DNA of 64,000 nt, taken from assembly GCF_003265705.1 (NCBI RefSeq), contig NW_020312817.1, positions 26,865,861 through 26,929,860 of the forward strand, in the 5' to 3' direction. The position numbers and the translations under genes were made by a program. The notes under the pieces were generated by a model that worked only from the letters and a program-made list of their open reading frames with translations, did not search any database and had not been told where the DNA came from. Shown here piece by piece: positions 12,901-27,900 of this stretch; position 1 is the first letter of the stretch, and each line of letters opens with the position of its first letter. Origin of the DNA: Callorhinus ursinus. Its lineage: Eukaryota; Chordata; Mammalia; Carnivora; Otariidae.

Positions 12901-15900
12901 CATTTGTATTACTTTTAAATAACCCTTGAAACTAATCTTAATTGCAAATGTTTTTGAGTGTACATAGGTTATTTAGTGAAAACTCTTTAAAAGAGGATGC
13001 TTGTTACAGAATTAATTTTAATTTTACTGTCCACAAAAATAATAATAAAGAATCGACCTTTACAGAGTTTGAGGTTATGTTAATAAAGCCAGTGGTTCTC
13101 AGTAATTTCTTTTGTCTATACACTATTCACATTTTTAATATGTCCTCTTTTGCTAAAAGAGATTTTTCTATACATCACATTCGGAATAAGAAAGAAATTG
13201 AGAATTATTCCTTCTAGAAATAGAAGCAATCTTGCTTACTATGATTGAAAACATATGACACCATTATAGAATTCTCCTAAGATATGCTTGTACTAGATTC
13301 ATCCTAAGGGATCTGGCTCATATCCATATTCGTTTTTTCTCTATTTAATTTTAAGTCATTGACGCTGTAGTCTTTACCCCATGTTTTACTGATAAATATT
13401 TTAAAATTTTTATTTATTCTTTTTTTTTTAAGATTTTATTTATTTATTTGACAGACAGCGAGAGAGGGAACACAAGCAGGGGGAGTGGGGGAGGGAGAAG
13501 CAGGCCTCCCGCAGAGCAGGGAGCCCGATGTGGGGCTCGATTCCAGGACCCTGGGATCATGACCTGAGCTGAAGGCAGATGCTTAATGACTGAGCCACCC
13601 ATGTGCCCCTATTTTATTTATTGTTAAATAGACACATTGGTTCTCCATTTTCCCCTTCCCCCAGCCCCTGGCAACTACCAGTCTGTGTTCTGTGTCTCTG
13701 TATTTACCTACTGTGGGTATTTAATATAAATGGAATAGTATAGTATGTTATCTTTTGTGTCTGTCATCTTTGACTTAGCATGTTTTTGAGGTTCATCCAC
13801 AAAATAGCGTGCGTGTATCATACTTCATTACTTCTTATGGCTGAGTAATTCTATTGTGTATATATATATATCACAATTTGTTTATACATTCTTCCATTGA
13901 TGGGTATGTGGGCTGTTTTGACTTTTTGGCTATTACGAATAGTCTTGCTGTGAAAACACGTGGACCTGTACTTGAGTATCAGTTTTTATTTCTTTGGTTA
14001 TATACCTAGGAATGGAATTGCTGCGTCACATAGTAATCCTTTATTAAAATTTTTGAAGAGTCCACAGACTATTTTCTATAGCAGTTAAACTATTTATGTT
14101 TGTACTGATAAATATTTTTGAGGGTAAATAAAATCAAATAGTAAGAAGTTTTCGCTTTTTGTTATAAGCCACAGGTATCAAGCTCTCATAACCCTACATC
14201 AACAGAAGAACAGCAGCTGTACTGGGCCAAAGGGACTGGCTTTGGGACAGGCTCTACAGCTTCTGGATGGGATGTGGAACAAGCCTTAACCAAACAGAGG
14301 CTGGAGGAGGAGCATGTCACCTGTCTTCTGCAGGTGTGCTTACAAAGTTGATATTGTCAGGGATAATAGTTAAATTATTTTTTTTCTATTTGTATTGATT
14401 TTTAAGTATTGATAACTATCCAACTCATCCTCAGCTACTTCTGTAAAACATGCTCCTTCCTCTCAATACATTTAAGATACCACTGGACAAAGATTGTTCT
14501 TCCCTACTTGTAACTATAAATTTCTTCCCTCGCAATTAGCTTCCTCACTGAGAGGAAAGTGACAAGGATGAAATTATCCAGTAACTGGAAAATGTACCAT
14601 ATCTACCTCCCTCCAGTCATCTTTTCATCTAAAGTGCTGTGTCTGGACTCTTAAGAAAAAAAATTATTTGTTTATACCTTTGTTTCTCATACTGTTTTAC
14701 TACTTTTCTAGAATCAGCCAAGTTGAACGAGTACGGAAAATCCCACAGTACCAGTATGAGAAGGGGAGGTGCTTAAATATTAGCTTTAGTCCCTGCATCA
14801 ACTAACTGACTAAAAGAGGTCAAATCTTGGAGCCTTATTTTCTGCAATTGTAGAAGGATAGGCTCATTCTAGTATAAAATTCTAAGATCACTCTCAAAAT
14901 GTAGACTGAATCTAGTCAATAAAATAATATCAGAATTGCTGCTAAGGTTTTAGTTTGTGTTGTTAGGTGGACTCTTCTATGTCTGACTGAATACAGTATA
15001 CCATCACGCTAAAAGCACACCCCTTCTCTTTTGACAATCTGAAGAAAAGAATATCTTTTTAAAAGATAGACAGTGACTGACTTGAAAATATAAACTCTTG
15101 GTACTCGGATTTTAATATCTAACAAAATGTGGGTTTTTAAAGCGTGTGAAACTAAAATCCAATGTAAACCCAACAATTGTTATTTTTAGGTTCTTGCAAG
15201 TTATATAAATCCTGTGAGTGGTGCAGTAAATGGAGAAGCCCAGTCATCTCATGAGAATCGAATCCAGAACAGTAATGCCCTTCCTTCTGTACTTCTAGAG
15301 CTGCTCAGTCAGTCTTGCCTCATCCCAGCGATGTCCTCTTATCTACGAAATGATTCAGGTAAATCACATTGTCATTAGTCTTTTGTTGACTTATTTTATC
15401 ATCTGTTAAAATAATAAGGTACAATTGAAGTATTTGGTATTAGTCTTCCCCAATATATGTAGGTATAAGATTAATGGATTTATTTCTTAAAAATTATTCT
15501 GGAGATACTTAGTTGTTTTTAGGGGCTCCTAATTGGATAATTGTGTTGTGACCTGTTGTGGAACATGAAATAAAAGTTTTCATTATCCCTTTGTTTTAAC
15601 CTGTGAATGTACTGTTTTTAAAAATAAGGTATAACTGAAAATAATAGGGCAAAGGTGGGGCAGCTTCATGACCGTATTCTGAGCTAAATATGGTTGATTG
15701 AACTGTGCATTTTAATGTTTGTCTCAAACACTGTACAATTTCAGATGATGGTAATTTGAAGAAAGGCAGATAATATAAATTATTCTAATCCATAGGTACT
15801 TGATAATAAGAACTAATTTTTACAAATTCAATAATAAAAGTACTATAGTTACTTTCCAATATGCAACTGATAATTGAAACTGGTTATAATTCTGAAATTA

Positions 15901-18900
15901 GTTCCAAGAATTGGTATTCTTTTCCCAAATAATAATAGAAAGTTATATTTTGTTCATAGTTATTGCCAAAAAAAAAACAAAAACAAAAACCAAGCAGTTT
16001 AATATCTCCTCCTTTTAGCCAAGAACTTTTAGGTTTTTTGTTTTTGTTTTCAGCTGTCTGTTCTGCTTCTTATTTCTGCCTTTATTTATATTCTTACTTG
16101 TAAAAATAGAGGTTTACCTCTATAATTAGATTATTAAGGAAGGATAGGTAAGGAAAGTGATGGGAATAAGTCTTGAAGTCTGTTTGGTGCTTGGTAGCAG
16201 TTTAATGCACAGTTGGATGGATGGAAAAAGCTCCTTGTATTTTTGAAAAGGGGTAATTGCCCCTTATGTTCTGCCATTGTGGAGATTATTGGGCTTAAAA
16301 GCAGATAGTTCTCTTGTCTACCTTAAGCTTCCTCATAAAAATGTTGAGGTGATACATTATTTAGATTGATTTTGTTTTTCCTCTGACCTATTTCAATATA
16401 TCACATTTGTCTTTTTTTAAAGTAGATGTCAAATATACAGTTTATTTTTTGATTAAGTAAAATATTTAGAGCTTTAAAACAGATAATTGGTGCCAAAATT
16501 TAATATTGGATTTTATAAAGAAATTGAATAGAGTGATAAGGTTTTTCTTTATCTCCTTCCACATTATTAAAATACAATTTTATTAATCATTTCACTTTCA
16601 GAATGTATATCCTCAAAAATTTTAAAACTTATCTTGTTCTGTAATTCAGTCTTTGTATAACACTGAGTTTTTATGTTTATGGTTCAGGGTCAAAAAGGAA
16701 ATCCAGTATTCTCTACTTTTACTATTTAAAATAATGTATTCATGGGGCGCCTGGGTGGCTCAGTTGGTTAAGCGACTGCCTTCGGCTCAGGTCATGATCC
16801 TGGAGTCCCGGGATCGAGTCCCACATCAGGCTCCCTGCTCGGCAGGGAGTCTGCTTCTCCCTCTGACCCTCCCCCCTCTCGTGCTCTCTATCTCTCATTC
16901 TCTCTCTCTCAAATAAATAAATAAAATCTTTAAAAAAAAAAATAAAATAATGTATTCATGTAAGGTACAATTTCTGGTAAGTATGTATGTTAATAAATTG
17001 TGATTTTGGTAACCATCTGAAATTACAGAGACTTTGATACTCTATATTGGAGCTATTTTAGAATATAATATGACAAATCAGAGTTTGACCTTTCCTTTGT
17101 GACATACTATTTACCTGTAAAAGGTGGGTTTTTTTTTTTTTCCTCAGCCCAAGGTTTAGATTTATGTGCTTGAATCTGGTACCTTGTCCAGTGGTATAAT
17201 TGGAATTGATACATTCATATTTGAATGTGGTAACAAATTATTTTTTTTTAAAGATTTTATTTATTTATTTCAGAGAGAGAATGAGAGAGAGAAAGCATGA
17301 GAGGGAAGAGGGTCAGAGGGAGAAGCAGACTCCCTGCTGAGCAGGGAGCCTGATGTGGGACTCGATCCTGGGACTCCAGGATCATGACCTGAGCCGAAGG
17401 CAGTCGCTTAACCAACTGAGCCACCCAGGCACCCTTGAAATAATATTTTAAGATAAATTAATATAAAGTGACTTAGTTAAGATGAGTAGGTCAGTTAATT
17501 TGGTAGCACACCTCTTAAATGATGTTTTCAGTGATCAGAGAAAATATTTCTTGAGTTTGGGATGTATTCTGATCATTTGTTGGTGAGAAAAGTGTGCTCA
17601 TTTAGAATATTCTAAATATGAATTGTTTTTCAGGAAAGTATAGCTTCATGTCACATTAGTATTGTTACTTATATAATCAATTTTGGTTAAAATGTTAGTT
17701 TTTTAAGTAGCATTTTAAAATCTGAACAAATTATCTAGTCATTTTTCTTGGAACTTAGTAAATTCCAATTTTAAGGGGCACCTGGGTGGCTCAGTCAGTT
17801 AAGGAGCTGCCTTTGACTCAGGTTATGAGCCCAGGATGCTGGGATTGAGCCCCACATCGGGCTCTCTCCTTGATGGGCAGCCTGCTTCTCCCTCTCCACC
17901 ACTTGTGCTCTCTTATGCTCTTTCTCTCTCTCTCACTCTCTCAAACAAATAAATAAAATCTTTTTTAAAAATTCCGATTTTAGAAAATTAGTCTATATCC
18001 ATTTTCCACTTTTATCATTTGCCTATAGCTTATTATTTTTGGCAATTTGGGGTGGTGGGATAGGGTAAAGTATCCAGTTCTAGAATCTTCTACTTTATTT
18101 AGTTGCCATTATCTCTTCTCCTTTAATCTGAAACATTTCCCAGCTTTTCTTTGTCTTTCATAATATTGACATTTTTACAGAGTACACCATTTATTTCATC
18201 AACTCTCTGGCAAGTTGGTATTTAAGTGTGAGAGCAGTGTTAATAATTTCACTTGTGACATTATATTCAAGAAATGGTTTGCTTACATCACTAGCAGATA
18301 ATATATAGAAATACAGGCATAATGCAATAAGCTCTTTTAAGAGCAATAGTCAATAGTGCACATTTCCTTTCTGTTATATGTTTTTAAATGATAGGCGATC
18401 AAGACAAGAAAATACAGAAACATACAGTAGTTTATGCTTCACTTTTCATTGATCTGCCATTAACTATTGAATATGGTTTCTTACTCCCTTCCCACCTCCT
18501 TTTTGTCCTTTTTCTTTTCCGGCTCCTAATGTACAAGTTAGGTACTTGAAAATCCTTTAATTTTTCAATTACTGTTAAAAATTGATATGAATACCAGATT
18601 CTACTCCTTGTTTCTTTCAATAAAGCCTCAGGTTCTCATATTGGAAGGCTTGCATTGTAACAAGCAGGTTAGCAATAAGTCTGTTTTATTTTGGTGGAAG
18701 TTTAAAAATTGGCCAAAAATTTTAAGTGATTAACAATATGCTGACCATACTGATAAGCAGTAATTCCACATAGTAATTGATCTTCACTTTTAGCTGTGAA
18801 CATCTTTGCATCGGAGGTAAAAAAAATGAATACTGTCAGTTGCAAAATTATTACCGACATAAAGAGTGCATACTAATTCATTCCTTAGGGGAAAGGACAA

Positions 18901-21900
18901 CCTTTTTTCCATTATTGACCTTCTAACGGTCTGTAACTGAGATACTGATCCTATTCTTCAGAGAGAGGTATTGGTTATATTTATCATTAAATTTGTTAAA
19001 TTTATTGTTTTTATTTTTTTTTTAAGATTTTATTTATTTGACAGAGAGAGACATCGAGAGAGGGAAGACAAGTAGGGGGGTGGGAGAGGGAGAAACAGGC
19101 TCCCTACTGAGCAGGGAACCCGGTTAAATTTGTTAAATTCAGTCAATAAGTAATTCTCAACATTTTTACTTGTAGCATGATAATATCTTTGCATTATTTA
19201 TCCAGTATGTTAGTTTTAGGTAAATTTGTAAAACTTAAAAATTACTTGATGCTCTTACGAATGTGTATATATCTGGAGCTTTATACAGACTTAGGATTGT
19301 TAGGAGAAAATCCTAATATTTCTTTTTTTGTAAATTAATTGTTTCAAGAGGAATTTTTTATTATTATTAACATATAATGTATGATTTGTTTCAGAGGTAC
19401 AGGTCTGTGATTCATCATCTTACACAATACACAGCACTCACCACAACATATACAGACCTCCCCAGTGTCCATCACCCAGCCACCCCATCCCTCCCACTCC
19501 CCACCCCCCTCCAGCAACCTTCAGTTTGTTTCCTGAGATTGTCTCTTATGGTTTGTCTCCCTCTCTGGTTTCTTCTTGTTTCATTTTTTTTCAGGAGGAA
19601 TTTTTAATAACCTGATAGTAGTTTTCCTACCTTTCCTACCTTTTCATATATTGGCCTCTCTCTGTTGGCCCGAAAATGGGTAGAGAAGAAAATGTAAAAG
19701 TTTGTCATGAGTGAAAGAATGGAGATGGAGTGTTTGCTTTGGCGGCATCACAGGGGCAGTATAAGTCTTCATATTTAGTCTTCAGATTTGTCAAATGTTA
19801 CAGCATGTTTCCAGTTACTTAAAATAGATGAGTACGTTTGAAGCTTGTTTTAAATAGTTCTTTTTATGCTAACTAAATAAAGACATCTGTTAGTGTTCTT
19901 ATTTGGTTTTGTACATTAGATCAACATGAAATCAGTAACATAACTCGGTGTTGGCCAACTATATGTATCAAACAGTATTATGTATGTATTTTTAAATTTT
20001 TCTTCAAAGAACTTAATTCAGTAAGCTAATTTATAAGAGAGTTGTTAGAAAAATTATAAAACAGTAAATTGAAGCCAGAGCTTCAAGGTGGGTAATTCCA
20101 ACAAATAAGTGAATTAAATATTTTATTTCCAATATCAATTTTCAAAGGAATGATAAAAACCCTTAAAGAGAGAAAGTAGTTAGGTAGATAGGAAAATGCT
20201 TGTAGAAAGAATATGTTCATTTTAACTTCTGTCTCTCAACATTTCTGACTTCTCATAGCCATGTTATTTTGAAAGCTGCCTTGTAAACAAGGATCATTTT
20301 TTATTCAATCCATGGTTATTAACATTTATGCTATTCAGTAAGCATGCTGTTACCCTGCTGTCCACTAGATGGGGATCCTGTTTCATTGCTAGCAATACTT
20401 GGTTAAAAAAAAAAGTATGAATGTAGAATGTTACTTTAGGGTTCCTCACCCTCACCTTATCTCTGTACCATTTTGGAAAATGACATACTGTATTTTCACA
20501 AAGCAACATCACTGAGCACATTAAATTACTTGCCATTAATTATCATAGTGTTATAAAATCTCTACCATTTTAGTGATGGTTTCATAGCATGGAGGTAAAT
20601 ATAATTTCAGAAAGGGAAATTTGAGTTTTCCTGTTAAGTCCCTGCCAATTTATAGATGAGGAAGGAGTAAATGAGAAAACTGAAATTCAGAGAAATTTGT
20701 TCATTTGCCCAGGTTTAACTGTTTAGCAGTAATATGGCCATTATTAAACTCACAAATTAAAAAAATTTTTTTTTAATTTTATTTTTAATTTTATTTTTTT
20801 GAGAGAGAGAAAGCAGGTGGGAATTGGGGGGAAGGGGCAGAGACGGAGAATTCCAAGCAGTGGAGCTGATGCATGGCTCCCTCTCAAGACCCTGAGATCA
20901 TAACCTGAGCCGAAACCAAGGGCCACCCTGGCACCCCACAAATTTTCAAAAAGAAATTTTTTTTTAAAGATTCTTTTTATTCATTTGAGACACAGAGATA
21001 GAGAGAGCAGGAGGAGGGGGAGAGGCAGACGGAGAGGCAGAGGGAGAAGCAGGCTCCCCGCTGACCCAGGAGCGTGATGCGGGGCTCTGTCCCAGGACCC
21101 TGGGACCATGACCTGAGCCGAAGGCAGACGCTTAACAACTGAGCCACTCAGGCGCCCCCAAATTTTCAAATTTTAGAGCAAGATAGAAAATGGCTTTTTT
21201 CAGTATGGAAAAGAAATGAATAAACATGATATGTTAGCAGAAGGTAGAAATGAGAGAAGAAGCACAGGACTTTTTTGTTGGGAGCATTAGAGAGTATCTG
21301 CCAACTTGTCTAGTTGCCTTAGCTAAATGATGTGTATTAGTGTTAAAGTTTTCTCATTTTCACAGTATTGGTTTGGTAGTTCCATAGCTAGCTAGAGTGG
21401 GACAGAACCCATTATTGCAAGCTGTATTACACCATCTGATTTCCCTCACGTTTTATTTTATGTGTTTAGAGTTCTTACTGTATCTTGTCTTTGGTTATAC
21501 TTTTCAAAAAGTCAAGACTTAAGTTTAATTTCATGAGTATACTATTTGAGAATAAAGTTAATTTTGTTGTTATGGCAAATGTCTTAATTTAAACCTGACC
21601 ACATTCTTTAAAACCTGAAGTTACTACTAAAAAGTTAATTCACAGTAAGTGTACAATTGGAAGCATACCCATCTCTCCCCAACCACACACCTACCCCTGT
21701 ACCCATTTTCTGGCCTTAAGGGCAGCAAATTCAGGAGGGTCTAGTGTTCTTTGAGAGCTTGGATATTATATTAGTGTTGTGCCATGAAAAGCTAGTGGTT
21801 TATCAGTAGAAAATACATAATTTCATCATTTATGAAAACTTATTTTTGCCTATTTTATTGATATACATTGCCTGGGAACAAATAAATAGAAATTATTGAG

Positions 21901-24900
21901 CCATTATGACATACAGTACTTAACTTTGTATCTTGACAGTTTTCTTGGTAATGGTTTATTTTAAACTTTTGAGTTTTATTATGTATGTTTCTTTGCACTG
22001 TTTTAATACTCTATAAGAAATGGGTTAAAATTTTAAAAGATTCCTCTGCTAAGTAGAGTTGCATGTCATTTGGTTTTTAATCCCAAGCTGTGTTATAATA
22101 TGGCCCAAATTTTCTTGAAAATTAGCTAAGTACAAAAAAATTTGGACTGCTTGCCTGTATTTAGTGTATTTATTTCTTTATGCGATTTAAAAACAAGATA
22201 CTATTAGGACGTATCTACCATTTATTTCATTTTTGGTAAAAGAGTACAGGATGCCAAAATTTTGATCATGCTAGTATCCCCTTAGAGTGTCTGAAATTCT
22301 CATATTTGTCAAAGGCATCCTATGTGGGAATAAATATCTTTGGTATATAATACATCACTCTATCTGTTAAGTAATTATTCTGATAAATTTTAAAGGGGGG
22401 GAAGAGGTTGCTTTAATTAAAATTTAAATGGGTTTCCAATTGAATTTATTTGTACAAGTTTGTGAAGGATAAAATATCTGCAACACGTCAGAGATACCTT
22501 CCTTGATTAATCAAAGTAAAGTGATCCTTCCCTTCCTATTAGTTGCCAGTGTACCTAATGCTTATATTTTCACTTCTCACAGTGTAGTCCAGTTATGGTA
22601 TAAACTTTCTTGATGAAATTCCACCTAACCAACTTGCCAAATTAAACATAATTCTTCAATTCTTCTATAAACACCTTGACTATATGTATATTTCTTTGCT
22701 CAGTAATTGAATTGAAAACATATTAAAAGTTAGTTTTGTTTCCAAATTTATGCTGCTTGTATTACCATTATATGATTAAATATTACACAAACTAGATGTT
22801 TATATGATAAATAGTAGAATACTTTTTTAAAAAGACCCCATAATAAAGGAATTGGCTAAAACAGTTAATTAGGTTTACATTGAGAAACTATAAAATATTT
22901 CAGAGAGAGAGAGAGAGAGATCCCCAGTAGAATGTCCTTCCAGCTGGGTAGAGCAAGTTGACCCTGACTTGTGTAAAAAACATACATACCTTAATCCTCT
23001 GCTGGAAATCTTTGATACTTTGATGTGGATTTTTCTCTTTCATTCTTCTTGTCTAGTTGCTGCCTTAACTGCCAACTTCAGTCATAGTTCAGCATATCTA
23101 GGGTTGACATGAATCCCCAAAATAATTTGTTGGCTAAGACTTGGTTGAGGAGTATAAATTCAATAAATTAAATAATTGGAAAATTGCAAGGGAGATGAAA
23201 TATTGTGTATGAATTGTTAGGTGCAGAAGTTATTTTTATCAATGTATTTATATGAAACTCATGTTTCCATTATAAGCACTTACATATGATAGAGTTTGTG
23301 CTAATTATATATGAAACTCGGTAGTGTAGCAGTAAAATACCTTCTGTTTATTAATGGACAAATCATTCTTCATGATATGTGCTCACTTAAGATGTCTTTT
23401 CAATGGGGCTCCTGGGTGGCTCAGTTGGTTAAGTGCCTGCCTTCAGCTTAGGTCATGATTCCGGGGTCCTGGCTCCGCATTGGGCTCCCAGCTCAGCAGG
23501 AAGCCTGCTTCTCCCTCTCCCTCCCTGCTTGTGTGCGCGTGCACTTGTGCGCGCTCTCTCTCTGCCAAATAAGTAAAATCTTAAAAAAAAAGATGTTCTT
23601 TCAGTAATTTCATTTGCAAGTATCTTAATTGCAGAGCCATGTTTTATTTTTATTTATTTCTTTTTAAGATTTTACTTATTTATTCGAGAGAGGGGCAGAG
23701 GCAGAGGGAGAAGCAGACTCCCCTGCTGAACAGAGAGCCCCATGTGGGGCTCCATACCAGGACCCTGGGATTATGACCCAAGCCAAAGGCAGGTGAGCCA
23801 CCCAGGTGCCCCTTGTTTTTAAATATGTAATAAAGAATAGTTTTTGGTTTATTTCTTCAGTTATGTTGTAGGATTTAAGAATATTTTGGGTAAAAAAAAA
23901 AATCTTTCTCTCTTACTTTACCCAATGTTTATTTCAGCCTTTTTTTAAAACTGTATTTTGTTCAAGTATAATTTCTACAACTTGATCACGTAGAGAAGGA
24001 AATACAGTTTAGTTAGGAAGGATTTTGTAAGAGTCAAATTATCAGCTCAGTACTAAAAAATTGAACTGTCTTTTAAATAAATTAGTTTACCAGTCATATA
24101 TTTGTTATATGATTATCTTTTAAGATATGCACATTAACCACATTACTTTGTAGGTTTATTAATTGTAAATAATTAGGGATTAAGCTTTAGTATTCAAATA
24201 CTTGAAAGGATTTATAATTTACAGAGAAATAATTTGAGGATCTCTGATTGCTTTATTTCCATATGATATTTCTATGAAATACAGAATGATTTTATGTTTC
24301 AAGTTAGGCAGAGTAAGTGGATAAATTCCTTAATTGAAAATTAAATATTTGAATAATGAATTTATTTAGTTTTCACATCAGTTTTGAGTTCACTTAAATT
24401 CTGTAAACAAAATATTTTATTAGATTGAGTTGAGGTTTTTACACTTCATATGAGCTTCTGTTTTGTTTTTGTTTTTTATTACTGAAATTCAGTAGAGAAA
24501 GTCAACACATGAAGATGACTCATCAGGAAAAAAATAGGATGCTTTTTTCACATAGTGTTTATATTCTATGTAATCTTACAGTTACAGTTGCATACCAAAA
24601 AATTATTATAAAGCAGGCATTTCTCTTGGGATATTAAATATAAATCCAGAAGAAGATGTCATTTTGAAAATATTCAGTATTAATGCTGACTAAATATTTT
24701 CCTGTATATTTTGGTAATCTTATTTCTCATACTAACTAAATTTCCATAGCCTGTATTAGGTAGATTGTTAGTTGGCTTAAAGGAAACATATATTTAAATG
24801 TAATTTAATTGTAAATAATACATACTCAATATGTACATTTAGAATAATGTCTGTGGCATTTTGGCTTTTGTGTCTTGTTTGTTTTTTTAAAGATTTTATT

Positions 24901-27900
24901 TTTAAGTCTCTACACCCAGTTTGGGGCTCGAACTCATCAAGAGTCGCATGCTCCACCAACTGAGCCAGCCAGGCATCCCTTGTGTCTTGTTTATATTACC
25001 AAATCTTGTATGTTTTCTGGCAGTAAATCTTTGTTATCCATCTTTAATGCTGCACTTAGAACAAGGCATTTACCCTGGAATGTGTGTCATAATCTTCAGG
25101 AAATGTACTTTTTAAAGGATGTGCTTAGAAATCATTCTCGTGAGAGCTGAATTTTGTCCTGAATGCAGCTCCATGGAAAAGACCATCAGAGTGTGGTATA
25201 GACATAAAAACAATTAGCAAGAGATGAAGTGCTGTCCCAGTAATGCCCAATATGGCCAAGATAGACTCTTCTTTTTCTTCTTTTCTTGCTGCTTAACATC
25301 TTCTGCTATAGTAATGACAGAAGTACCCATTTTCTTGGTCTAGAAAAAAAAGAAAATTGTGAAACAAATCTCTAGGAAAGGTACCTTTGAACATGTAGAG
25401 AAATAGTAAATAAATTATATTTGTTTCGGTATGCATTTCTATTTTAGTTTAACATGATGGAAAATGATAGAAAATGAGTTATTTTAGTAGAACTCCAAAT
25501 CTTTTATCATTCCAGCAGTTCAACAGAATAATAGGAAATTAATGAAAAGGCAAACATTAGCTTCTACCATTTATATATTCTTTTTTTTTTTAAAGATTTT
25601 ATTTATTTATCTGACAGAGAGACAAGAGAAGGAACACAAGCAGGGGGAGTGGGAGAGGGAGAAGCAGGCTTCCTGTGGAGCAGGGAGCCTGACCTGAGCC
25701 GAAGGCCGATGCTTAACCAACTGAGCCACCCAGGCACCCCATTTATATATTATTCTCTATTTAGTAGCTATAAATTTATTTTCAAGTTTTTTATGTATAT
25801 ATAAGCTGACATATTTAATGTGAATTGCTGTCACTTTGTCTGATATGAATGTATAATCATCACATTTTAGACTAAATAATGAAGTTACTAAATGTCAGGG
25901 TTTTAAAATAATTAAGAGATGTGTTCCTTACCCTACACTGCATCAGGAATAAAGTGTTATCAGATATCCTGCTTAGTCTATAATAGTGATGAATGGATCT
26001 TTTTGTGGAGAGCTTCTGTTTGTACTCAGAGAAAAAGAAGTGAAGAAAACTTGGACAGGCTTCATATTGAAGATGGCAAATGTTTTCAATTCATCCAGAG
26101 GGATGGGTTTTCTCCATTAGTAATCCATGGTATATTTCACTGTAACTATTCCATATAAATTGATAGCTTCTGCCAGTAATAAGCCAAATGGTAAATGTGT
26201 TCCATTTTTGTCTTAGAATTATTTTTATACATGCTGAATGGTGCTTCATGGAAAAAATGCTAACGTTTATGATTATTTCTTATGAATTTTCTGTCTGATG
26301 AATCTTAAAACTTCTGTTTCTTTTATTTGAATATCCTTCTCTCTGTTGAAATAATTTCAAATACAGAAAGTGAGAATTTTATTCTTGTATCTAGTACTAG
26401 TTACTTTTTTCTTTTTAAGATTTTATTTATTTGAGGGAGAGAGAGCGTGCCAGCATGAGGGGCAGAGGGAGAGCGAGAAGCAAACTTCCACTGAGCAGGG
26501 AGCCCCATGCAGGGCTCGATCCCAGGACCCTGGGATCACGACCTGAGCTGAAGGCAGACACTTAACTGACTGAACCACCCAGGCGCCGCTAGTTGCTACT
26601 TTTAAATTAGTAAATTATCTTCTGGGAATAATTATAGTATTATCACACGTCTGTATCCTTAGTTGTTGAAAATTCCAAGGTATTTTTCAGGTATTGCATA
26701 ATTCAGCAACCAGGGAACATCAGAGTATCAGGATGGTAGTGACTTTGCTTGCATAGTAGGAAGCAGTAACACTGAACATGCACTTGGTACTTCCTGAATA
26801 AAGAAGGAGCTGTAAGCTACCCTTGCAGATATAGCATTGCATAACAGTGTTGTGCCCCCTGATCTTTCTTTGTCAGCTGGTCACATTTAATCCTGTAATA
26901 ACAGTGAAGTGTGCATGTAGAAAGAAGCAAAGTATAAAGACACCTAAGGGTTTTCTGATGCAGCTCTTCAGGGCAAAAAGAGGATTAAAAAATTCAAGAT
27001 TGAAACAGTTGCTCTGTTTTGTATTCTAACAGGCAGGTTTTCTTCGTTTGTTACATTTACTGACTCCTTTTGTTCACTGAACACCCAGCCATGTTAGTTT
27101 AAAAGTACGTAACTAAAAAAGAGAACATAAATTAGCTTCTCCTTAGTTTTCCAAATTCTCTCTGGCTGTATTCAGAAATAAATCTTCTTAAAAAAATAAA
27201 ACAACAGGGATGCCTGGGTGGCTCAGTCGGTTAAGCATCTGCTGTCGGCTCAGGTCATGATCCCAGAGTCCTGGGATCGAGCCCCACATCAGGCTCCTTG
27301 CTCCGTGGGGAACCTGCTTCTCCCTCTGCCTGCCACTCCCCCTGCTTGTGCTCTCTCTCTCTCTGACAAATAAATAAATAAAAATCTTTTAAAAAAACAC
27401 AAATAATGCAAAATTAGATTGGTAACCATGTTGCAGGTTCCAGACAAGTGTTGCTTCACAGACCCGTTAATATCTCTTAGAATTTGACCTTATTTTTTTT
27501 TAAAGATTTTATTTATTTATTTGAGAGAGAGAATGAGATAGAGAGAGAGAGAGCACGAGAGGGAAGAGGGTCAGAGGGAGAAGCAGACTCCCTGCTGAGC
27601 AGGGAGCCCGATGCGGGACTCGATCCCGGGACTCCAGGATCATGACCTGAGCCGAGGGCAGTTGCTTAACCAACTGAGCCACCCAGGCACCCTTAAAATG
27701 AACTCACTTGTTTATGTAACTAGTTGTTAGGAAAAATGCATACATGACAAAACCTTGACATTTTAAGTGCAAAATGCATAAGAAATGATACAGTAATGAA
27801 ATTTATTTAAAGTTCTTTATAGGGGCGCCTGGGTGGCTCAGATGGTTAAGCATCTGCCTTCGGCTCAGGTCATGATCCTAGGGGTCCTGGGATTGAGCCC

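Larger units (their letters stand above)
12084..14168 (+). other. BIRC6: BIRC6 intron
   Basis: A 2,085-nt intron with CAN-SINEs at 12440-12643 and 13419-13608 and an antisense L1 3' fragment at 13625-14085. The acceptor region ends TTTTTGTTATAAG. The stretch 12660-13400 shows nothing recognisable; an open frame at 12942-13217 is judged accidental. Confidence 0.85.
26787..27859 (+). repeat. Inverted duplication, left (source) arm
   Basis: This 1,073-base arm is the reverse complement of 31377-32250 apart from one extra CAN-SINE (27491-27693) and a few small changes. By eye I count about three substitutions and five small indels over some 870 aligned bases. It ends inside the SINE at 27822-28032, which is whole here, so this is the source copy. 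A 60-codon open frame at 26847-27029 is repeated in the other arm only because the DNA is duplicated. Confidence 0.95.

Noticed and set aside
12942..13217. 91-codon open frame in a BIRC6 intron
   Set aside because: AT-rich composition, no splice context in phase with neighbours and no recognisable motif; judged to be chance.
13858..13872. (TA)n microsatellite
   Set aside because: Very short and inside an old L1 fragment; not worth a separate feature.
19377..19607. 76-codon open frame with proline-rich end
   Set aside because: It is the translation of an antisense L1 3'-UTR fragment.
25919..26158. 79-codon open frame in the large intron
   Set aside because: No recognised family and no supporting signals; phase from 15358 to 38791 is already continuous.
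26847..27029. 60-codon open frame repeated exactly at 32011-32193 on the other strand
   Set aside because: It repeats because the DNA is an inverted duplication. The peptide has no recognised family, and two near-identical arms will share any frame.
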